DNA from: DASPTT01 sp035623275
GTDB taxonomy: Bacteria > Actinomycetota > Acidimicrobiia > Acidimicrobiales > UBA8190
Reading direction: 5' to 3'
NCBI GenBank assembly: GCA_035623275.1
Contig: DASPTT010000077.1
Coordinates: 1-64,000 of the forward strand
Length of the DNA: 64,000 nucleotides
Shown here: positions 58,839 to 64,000 of the stretch, in pieces
Numbering within the stretch: the stretch's first letter is position 1
Layout: each line of letters opens with the position of its first letter
Notes under the pieces: generated by a model
What the model saw: the letters and a program-made list of their open reading frames with translations, nothing else
The model's database searches: none
What the model was told of the DNA's origin: nothing
Position numbers and translations under genes: made by a program

Positions 58839-60056
58839 ATGGCGCCACAGATCTCCGAGACGGACTTCGAGCGGGAGGCCACGGCGTTCCTGGAGGCCAA
58901 TGCCAGCCCCCGGGTCGAGGTGACCCGGGCCTGGGGCGAAGGATCGGACGAGGTGGCGGTCCTGCCGGAGAAGTCCCCCGAGGAGGAGCGCGCCGAGCTC
59001 GAGGCCGCCCGGGTGTGGGCCAGGACCCGTTTCGACGCCGGCTTCGGCTGGATCACAGGGCCCGAGGAGCTCGGCGGGCGCGGCCTGCCCCGGTCGTACC
59101 AGCGCCTCTACGACGGCATCGAGTCGCGCTTCGACACCCCGCCCATGACCCCCTACGGCATCGGGCTGGGCATGGTGGCGCCGACGATCCTGGCGCACGC
59201 CACCGACGAGGTGAAGCAGCGCTACCTGAAGGCCATGTGGCGGGGCGAGATCGTCGGGTGCCAGCTCTTCAGCGAGCCCGGCGCGGGCAGCGACCTGGCC
59301 TCGCTCCAGACGCGGGCCGTACGCGACGGGGACGAGTGGGTGGTCACGGGGCAGAAGGTGTGGACCTCGGGCGCCCAGTTCTCCGACATCGGCGAGATCA
59401 TCTGCCGAACGGACCCCGATGCGCCCAAGCACAAGGGCCTCACCGGCTTCGTGGTGGACATGCACGCGCCGGGCGTCGAGGTGCGCCCCCTGCGCCAGAT
59501 GACCGGGGGCGCCTCCTTCAACGAGGTCTTCTTCACCGAGGTCCGGGTCCCCGACAGCCACCGCCTCGGCGACGTCAACGGCGGCTGGGCGGTGGCGCTG
59601 ACCACGCTCATGAACGAGCGGGCCGCCATCGGCGGCGGGTCCATGGCCAGCGGCGGCGGGGGCACGCAGCGGCTCATCGAGCTCGTGCGCCACCAGGGCA
59701 AGGCGGGCGACAGGCTGATCCGCCAGCAGCTCGCCCAGATCGTCATCAACGGGCGGGTCGCCGCCTACACCAACCTGCGCACCATGGCCAAGATCGCCGC
59801 CGGGCAGGCACCTGGGCCCGAGATGTCGATCGCCAAGATGTCGCTCACCGCCAACATGCAGCGCATGGGCGAGCTCCTGGCCTCGGTGCTGGGCCCGAAG
59901 CTGATCGCCGACGGCGGCGAGTGGGGCACCTACGCGTGGTCCCAGTTCGTCCTCGGCATCCCCGCCATGCGCATCGCCGGTGGGACCGACGAGATCCTTC
60001 GCAACATCGTGGGCGAGCGCGTGCTCGGGCTCCCCAAGGAGCCCGCCGCCAACTGA
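58839..60056 (+). CDS. acyl-CoA dehydrogenase
   Basis: Protein of 405 residues from ATG 58839. CQLFSEPGAGSDLASLQTRAV starts at about 139, WVVTGQKVWTSGAQFSDIG near 168, and the C-terminal IAGGTDEILRNIVGERVLGLP near 380, where the usual catalytic glutamate of medium-chain enzymes is replaced by a glycine, as in FadE subfamilies. It probably oxidises a branched or steroid-like acyl-CoA. The promoter region has dyad operators. Confidence 0.9.
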   Translation: MAPQISETDFEREATAFLEANASPRVEVTRAWGEGSDEVAVLPEKSPEEERAELEAARVWARTRFDAGFGWITGPEELGGRGLPRSYQRLYDGIESRFDTPPMTPYGIGLGMVAPTILAHATDEVKQRYLKAMWRGEIVGCQLFSEPGAGSDLASLQTRAVRDGDEWVVTGQKVWTSGAQFSDIGEIICRTDPDAPKHKGLTGFVVDMHAPGVEVRPLRQMTGGASFNEVFFTEVRVPDSHRLGDVNGGWAVALTTLMNERAAIGGGSMASGGGGTQRLIELVRHQGKAGDRLIRQQLAQIVINGRVAAYTNLRTMAKIAAGQAPGPEMSIAKMSLTANMQRMGELLASVLGPKLIADGGEWGTYAWSQFVLGIPAMRIAGGTDEILRNIVGERVLGLPKEPAAN

Positions 60057-60059
60057 GGA

Positions 60060-60830
60060 TCACGCCGAGGCGCCCGCCTCGGCGTAGGGCCGGGCCCACG
60101 TCGCGCGCCACGGGAGGTCGTCGACGAAGGCCCAGGAGCGCCGGTGGACGGCGGTGAGCCCGTAGCCGCACAGGGCGCGCTGGTGCGACGGCGACGGGTA
60201 CCCCTTGTTCCGGTCGAAGTCGAACGCCGGGTAGAAGGCCGCCTGCTCGCGCATGATGCGGTCGCGCGTCACTTTCGCGAGCACGGACGCCGCCGCGACC
60301 GAGGCGCAGCGCGCGTCGCCGTCGACCTCGGTGCGCACCTCTGGTGCCCACCACGGGCGCGACTCGACGTCGAAGCCGAAGCTTCCCTGTGCCGGCGGCG
60401 TGACGAAGTCCATCGGCCCGTCGATCACAACCGCGTCGGGCACGAGGTCGTCGGGCAGCGCCCGGAATGCCCGGGCCGCGGCCAACCGCAGGGCCGCCGT
60501 CATGCCGAGCTCGTCGCACTCGGCCGCCTCGGCGTGGCCGACCGCCCAGGCCGTGCACCACTTGGTGACCTGGACGAACATCTCCTCCCGGCGTGCCTCG
60601 GCCAGCATCTTGGAGTCGCGCAGCCCCCTGGGGAAGCGCCGGCGCGTCGGCGGGCGGCTCCGCCCGTCGGGCCCGGTCGCGCCGAGCGCCGCGGGGGCGC
60701 CGACCAGCGCGACACCCACCGTGAGCGGCCCCGCCCACGCGCCGCGGCCGACCTCGTCGACGCCGGCGACGACGCGGTGACCCGAGCGCCACAGGGCGCC
60801 CTCGGTGCGGAGGTCGGGCTCCCGGATCAC
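60060..60830 (-). CDS. rnhB: ribonuclease HII
   Basis: Protein of 256 residues from GTG 60830. GVDEVGRGAWAGPL near 22, LRDSKML near 65, VIDGP near 132 and ASVLAKVTRDRIM near 177 match RNase HII and its acidic active site. It cuts RNA primers and misincorporated ribonucleotides. It converges with an acyl-CoA dehydrogenase gene (3-bp gap) and is divergent from a small plus-strand gene. Confidence 0.92.
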   Translation of the reverse strand: MIREPDLRTEGALWRSGHRVVAGVDEVGRGAWAGPLTVGVALVGAPAALGATGPDGRSRPPTRRRFPRGLRDSKMLAEARREEMFVQVTKWCTAWAVGHAEAAECDELGMTAALRLAAARAFRALPDDLVPDAVVIDGPMDFVTPPAQGSFGFDVESRPWWAPEVRTEVDGDARCASVAAASVLAKVTRDRIMREQAAFYPAFDFDRNKGYPSPSHQRALCGYGLTAVHRRSWAFVDDLPWRATWARPYAEAGASA

Positions 60831-60965
60831 CGCCGGGCTCCCCCCGGTCCCGCCCGTCGTGTTGTGCCCTTCGCCATTGTGCTGCGGGTCCCGAGGGCCC
60901 AAGATGTCGGTCGGACGGGCAGGCACCGGAGCTCCGAGGAGCGGGGGTCGCAGGAGGACCCGGAC

Positions 60966-61205
60966 GTGGCAAATACCATGTACGAAGTGGGCGAGAGCGC
61001 GCTTGCAGAACCACTGCCGCACGGCACGCGCGTCGACGTGCGGAGCCGGTTCGTCGGTTCGTGGACACACGGCTTCGAGGTCGACGAGGTGGTCGCCGGG
61101 GGGTACCGCATCCGGCGAGTGTCCGACGGGAGCGTGCTCCCGGACGTCTTCACGGAGGACGAGATCCGGCCCGAGCGCCGCAAGCAGGGCCTGTGGTGGT
61201 ACTGA
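60966..61205 (+). CDS. small conserved protein of unknown function
   Basis: Protein of 79 residues. GTG 60966 (VANTMYEVGE) is chosen because AGGAGG lies 8 bp before it; an ATG at 60978 is the alternative. The core RVDVRSRFVGSWTHGFEVDEV then GYRIRRVSDGSVLPDVF looks like a small beta-barrel (SH3/Tudor-like) followed by a basic end (RPERRKQG). Such small proteins are common beside actinobacterial genes; no function is assigned. Confidence 0.72.
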   Translation: MANTMYEVGESALAEPLPHGTRVDVRSRFVGSWTHGFEVDEVVAGGYRIRRVSDGSVLPDVFTEDEIRPERRKQGLWWY

Positions 61206-61249
61206 GTCACTGACACGCCACCCGCGGCCCGCCGGCGAGGCCGCGCCGA

Positions 61250-61537
61250 TCAGCCCGACACCGCGGCGATGAACTCGTCCACGGACATCGCGGTGAGCGT
61301 CTTGGTCTTCAGCGTGCCGCGCGCCCCGAGCGTCACCGCCACCCTGGCCACCGTCTGCTCGTCGGGCGCCTCGATGACCGTGGCGAAGTCGTACTGGCCG
61401 AGCAGCGCCCACTGGGCGACGATGCGCACTCCCATGGCCTCGACCTCGCTGTTCACCTCGCGCAATCGCTGGGGGTTCGTGCGCAGCGTGGCCATGCCCT
61501 CGGGGCCGAGCGTGGACAGCATGAGGAACGTCGCCAT
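61250..61537 (-). CDS. GYD domain protein
   Basis: Protein of 95 residues from ATG 61537. TLGPEGMATLRTNPQRLREVN, MGVRIVAQWALLGQYDFATVIEAP and RGTLKTKTLTAMSVDEF match the GYD domain family, a small alpha+beta fold of unknown role. It lies just downstream of the cutA gene on the same strand, 40 bp apart. Confidence 0.8.
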   Translation of the reverse strand: MATFLMLSTLGPEGMATLRTNPQRLREVNSEVEAMGVRIVAQWALLGQYDFATVIEAPDEQTVARVAVTLGARGTLKTKTLTAMSVDEFIAAVSG

Positions 61538-61577
61538 CGCCCGAACGCTAGCCCACGGTCCGCTCCACCCGCCGAAG

Positions 61578-61889
61578 TCACTGGCCCGGGGCTTGTCGTG
61601 TCTCCGCTTCCACCCACGCGAGGTAGTCGGGGTCGCCCGCCTCGATCCTGGTGGCCACGATCTCGGGCGTGTCGTACGGGTGGGCCGCTCTGACGGCTTC
61701 GATGAGGGCCGCCATGCGGTCCCCCGTCGTCTTGAGCACGACCGGCCATTCCGGCACCGACTCCTCGAGGCCGCCCTTCCACCAGTACGTCGAGGTGATG
61801 GGGCTCCCGACGTGCGCACAGGCCGCCAGCCGTCGCTGGACCATGCTGCGGCTTAGTTCAGCCGCCACCTCCGATGAGGGAGCAGTCAC
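61578..61889 (-). CDS. cutA: CutA1 divalent ion tolerance protein
   Basis: Protein of 103 residues from GTG 61889. RLAACAHVGSPITSTYWWKGGLEE near 20-44, VVLKTT near 50 and AHPYDTPEIVATRIEAGDPDYLAWV, spanning about 69-93, are CutA signatures. The trimeric ferredoxin-like fold is conserved across life; a copper-related role is described in E. coli but not certain elsewhere. It precedes a GYD protein gene. Confidence 0.88.
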   Translation of the reverse strand: MTAPSSEVAAELSRSMVQRRLAACAHVGSPITSTYWWKGGLEESVPEWPVVLKTTGDRMAALIEAVRAAHPYDTPEIVATRIEAGDPDYLAWVEAETRQAPGQ

Positions 61890-61975
61890 CGAGACCTGAA
61901 ACGTGTCGACTCCGTGACCTTAGCCAGCCCATCTCCCCCTCACCACGGCGACGGGGCTCCCCGAGGGCACGGTCC

Positions 61976-63580
61976 CTACCCCAGTGCGCCGCGCACGACC
62001 TTGCCCATGGCGTTGCGCGGCAGGGCGTCGACGAAGTGGACCTGACGCGGCCGCTTGTACGGCGCGAGGCGCGCCGCGGCGAACGCCAACAGGTCGCCGG
62101 CCGGCGGGGCCGGGCCGTCGGCCACGACCCAGGCGGTGACCACCTCGCCCCATTCGTCCGACGGCGTGCCGGTGACCGCCACCTCGCGCACCGCGGGGTG
62201 GGCGAGGAGCGCGTCCTCCACCTCGGCGGGGTAGACGTTGTAGCCGCCCGAGATGACCATGTCGGTACGCCGGCCCCGGATGGCCACGTACCCGTCGGCA
62301 TCGACCGACCCCATGTCGCCCGTGCGCAGCCAGCCGGACCCGGCGAAGCGCTCTGCGCTCGCCGCCGGCCGCTCCCAGTAGCCGGCGAACACCGTCGGTC
62401 CCCGGACCAGGATCTCGGCGGCGTCCGTTCCGGCGTCCGTTCCGGCGTCCACCCCGGTGCCCGCCGGCTCGCGGGCGACGGCGGCATCGGGCGGCGGCTC
62501 CTCGCCGATCCAGGCATCGACGCCCGGGAAGGGGAAGCCGACCGTTCCCGCCCGCCGCTCGCCGTCGTAGGGGTTCGACAACGTCATCAGCGTCTCGGTC
62601 ATCCCGTAGCGCTCGAGCACCCGTGTGCCGGCGTCGCGCTCCAGGGCACCATGGAGCTCCGCCGCCAGCGGGGCTGAGCCCGACACCGCGAGGCGAAGCC
62701 GCGACAGCTCCCGGGCACGGCCGGAGGCGGCGATGCGGTGGTACATGGTCGGGACCCCGAAGAAGAGCGTGGCGCCATGCGCGTCGGAGGCGTCGAGCAC
62801 ACCGTCGACGTCGAATGACGGGAGCAGCACCACCGAGGCGCCGACGAGCAGCGAGGTGTAGAGCGCCACGCACAGGCCATGGCCGTGGAAGATGGGGAGC
62901 GCGTGCACGAGGCGGTCCTCGGGCTGCCAGCGCCACGTCAGCGAGACCGACTCGCTGTTGGCGAGCACGTTGGCATGCGTGAGCACCGCTCCCTTCGGAG
63001 CGCCCGTGGTGCCCGACGTATAGGCGATCAGCGCCGGCGCGTCGCCCGGCGCGGCATCGACCGCGGCGGCTCGAGCCGCGTCGACGGGGACGACGCCGCG
63101 CAGCACCTGGAGGTCGGGCCCGAGCACCGGCACCGCCGAGGCCGAAGCGTCCTCGATCCAGCGCGCGCGGGGCGGGTCGTCGACGACCGCGGCCGCGGGC
63201 CGGACATCGGCGACGATGTGGCCCAGCTCCCGCTCGGTGTAGAGCCGGTTGGCGGGCACGACCACGAGCCCGGCGCGCAGGGCACCGATGTTGACCACGG
63301 CGGCCGCCAGCGAGGACCCCATGCTCCAGACGACGCGGTCGCCGGCTTCGAGGCCGAGCTCGGCGAAGCGGGCGGCGGCCCGACGGGTCTGCTCCTCGAA
63401 GCGGGCGGCACTGACCCAGCGGGCGTCGGGACCGGCACCGGCGTCGTAGAGGAGGGGCCGATCCGCGTGCGCGCCCCACACGCCGGCCCATGCGGTGGGC
63501 AGGCTGCCGCGGGCGGTGAGGTCAGGCGTGTCGATCGACGAGCCGGGCGGCAGGTGGTCACGCCAAGGTCGGGGCCGCAC
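61976..63580 (-). CDS. acyl-CoA synthetase, malonyl-CoA synthetase-like
   Basis: Protein of 534 residues from GTG 63580. The adenylate-forming motifs YTSGTTGAPKGAVLTH near 193, RYGMTET near 318, GWLRTGDMG near 416 and the catalytic lysine in NAMGKVVRG at the end are present. ETLMTLSNPYDGERRAGTVGFPFPGVDA, about 323-350, is close to the MatB subgroup. It activates a carboxylic acid, probably malonate or a related dicarboxylate, to its CoA ester. No matA or matC gene is adjacent. A short GTD repeat near 390 is encoded by tandem units. Confidence 0.85.
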   Translation of the reverse strand: MRPRPWRDHLPPGSSIDTPDLTARGSLPTAWAGVWGAHADRPLLYDAGAGPDARWVSAARFEEQTRRAAARFAELGLEAGDRVVWSMGSSLAAAVVNIGALRAGLVVVPANRLYTERELGHIVADVRPAAAVVDDPPRARWIEDASASAVPVLGPDLQVLRGVVPVDAARAAAVDAAPGDAPALIAYTSGTTGAPKGAVLTHANVLANSESVSLTWRWQPEDRLVHALPIFHGHGLCVALYTSLLVGASVVLLPSFDVDGVLDASDAHGATLFFGVPTMYHRIAASGRARELSRLRLAVSGSAPLAAELHGALERDAGTRVLERYGMTETLMTLSNPYDGERRAGTVGFPFPGVDAWIGEEPPPDAAVAREPAGTGVDAGTDAGTDAAEILVRGPTVFAGYWERPAASAERFAGSGWLRTGDMGSVDADGYVAIRGRRTDMVISGGYNVYPAEVEDALLAHPAVREVAVTGTPSDEWGEVVTAWVVADGPAPPAGDLLAFAAARLAPYKRPRQVHFVDALPRNAMGKVVRGALG

Positions 63581-63659
63581 GCCCCGAACCGTAGGCGCGT
63601 GCCGATCCGGTACGTGCCAGGATCGCGTCCGTGAGCCACGTGCCAGGGCCGCGGGAGCC

Positions 63660-64000
63660 GTGGTGAGACGCCGCGTGCGCGCCGGGGCCGTCCTTGCCGG
63701 CGGCGGTGCCGCCCTGGTCGCGGCCGGGGTGGCCCTGACCCTCGGCACGGGCGCCGGCGCCACCACCTCCGGCGGCGGCTCGGGGACGGCGTCCGCTCCT
63801 GGGCCCGAAGACCCGGGGGCGTTCCTGACGCAGCTGGCGGCCGCGTTCCGAGGCGGCGACGCCACCTTCCTCTACGACCGGCTCAACCCGGCCGTGATCT
63901 CCCGGTTCGGGTCCGCCGCCTGCCAGGCCCACGTCCGCACGCTGACCGACACCACGGCGAGCTTCGCCGTGGTGTCGGTGGGGTCACCGGGCAACTACTC
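63660..64000 (+). CDS. secreted or lipoprotein-like protein, partial
   Basis: Open from GTG 63660 (or 63663) to the window edge, 113 codons visible. An N-terminal RRRVRAGAVLAGGGAALVAAG signal segment is followed by a Gly/Ser linker and a start of a domain: EDPGAFLTQLAAAFRGGDATF, LYDRLNPAVISRFG, ACQAHVRTL. The last resembles NTF2-like or Mce-associated domains that count a chain of helices, but the protein is incomplete. Divergent from the acyl-CoA synthetase gene. Confidence 0.65.
   Translation, partial: MVRRRVRAGAVLAGGGAALVAAGVALTLGTGAGATTSGGGSGTASAPGPEDPGAFLTQLAAAFRGGDATFLYDRLNPAVISRFGSAACQAHVRTLTDTTASFAVVSVGSPGNY

Overview
The window is 64 kb of very high-GC DNA with near-saturated G/C at third codon positions. 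Its gene content points to an actinobacterium, most likely an uncultured or little-studied Acidimicrobiia-type lineage (inference). Supporting genes: two F420-type luciferase-like monooxygenase (LLM) oxidoreductases, a DUF4193 protein, an Rpf-type muralytic protein, a perfect IdeR/DtxR iron box, homodimeric AceE, an actinobacterial-style arsenic cluster, many CoA-linked enzymes, and frequent GTG starts with ATGA/GTGA/TGATG overlaps. No phage, IS, plasmid or CRISPR features were found.

Layout. 1-5.8 kb: DUF2510 repeat protein, hemerythrin-like protein, PAS-GGDEF-EAL protein, metallo-beta-lactamase (MBL) fold hydrolase, DedA membrane protein. 5.8-10.9 kb (minus): a sugar ABC transporter (binding lipoprotein, single-NBD ATPase, permease), then an orphan ParA and a zinc-ribbon partner. 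11.3-15.2 kb: arsenic cluster arsR<>arsI-aquaporin-FAD oxidoreductase-arsC, with ArsR-type operators between the divergent genes and a 12-codon ORF at its end. 15.27-15.69 kb: tRNA-Arg(TCT), tRNA-His(GTG), tRNA-Lys(CTT); the tRNA-Lys 3' end is tandemly duplicated. 15.8-24.9 kb: aldose epimerase, SurE, Rpf-like protein behind a long leader, two alpha/beta hydrolases, Rrf2 regulator, BON-DUF2267 and DUF4193 proteins, SDR, ArfB.

24.9-41.5 kb: SDR, LLM, GGDEF protein, ferredoxin, crotonase, thioesterase, phosphotransferase-DUF6285, a CrtC-like protein, an unusual methyltransferase-TDG fusion, another methyltransferase, EEP phosphatase, membrane GGDEF protein, hypothetical Cys/His protein, CoA-transferase and an HNH lipoprotein. 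41.6-45.6 kb: aceE and a fatty acid hydroxylase-type protein. 45.6-48.1 kb: an IdeR-box-controlled efeO-efeB iron pair without efeU. 48.1-50.5 kb: translationally coupled HhH-GPD repair protein, thiE and an F420 LLM. 50.5-54.4 kb: cell-wall and secreted hydrolases. 54.5-64 kb: acyl-CoA dehydrogenases, MBL hydrolase, glutamate/leucine-type dehydrogenase with a DMT transporter, RNase HII, GYD and CutA proteins, a MatB-like acyl-CoA synthetase, and a secreted protein cut by the window edge.

How the genes work together. The arsenic cluster forms a module for demethylation, reduction and efflux. The efeOB pair is an iron-acquisition module under iron repression. Dispersed acyl-CoA dehydrogenase, CoA-transferase, crotonase, thioesterase and synthetase genes suggest acyl-CoA catabolism. 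Three GGDEF proteins indicate c-di-GMP signalling. The most unusual observations are the methyltransferase-glycosylase fusion, two alpha/beta hydrolases whose nucleophile serine reads as glycine, the shared CATG start of two divergent cell-wall genes, the efflux-less arsenic cluster ending near tRNA genes, and several unexplained structured intergenic elements.
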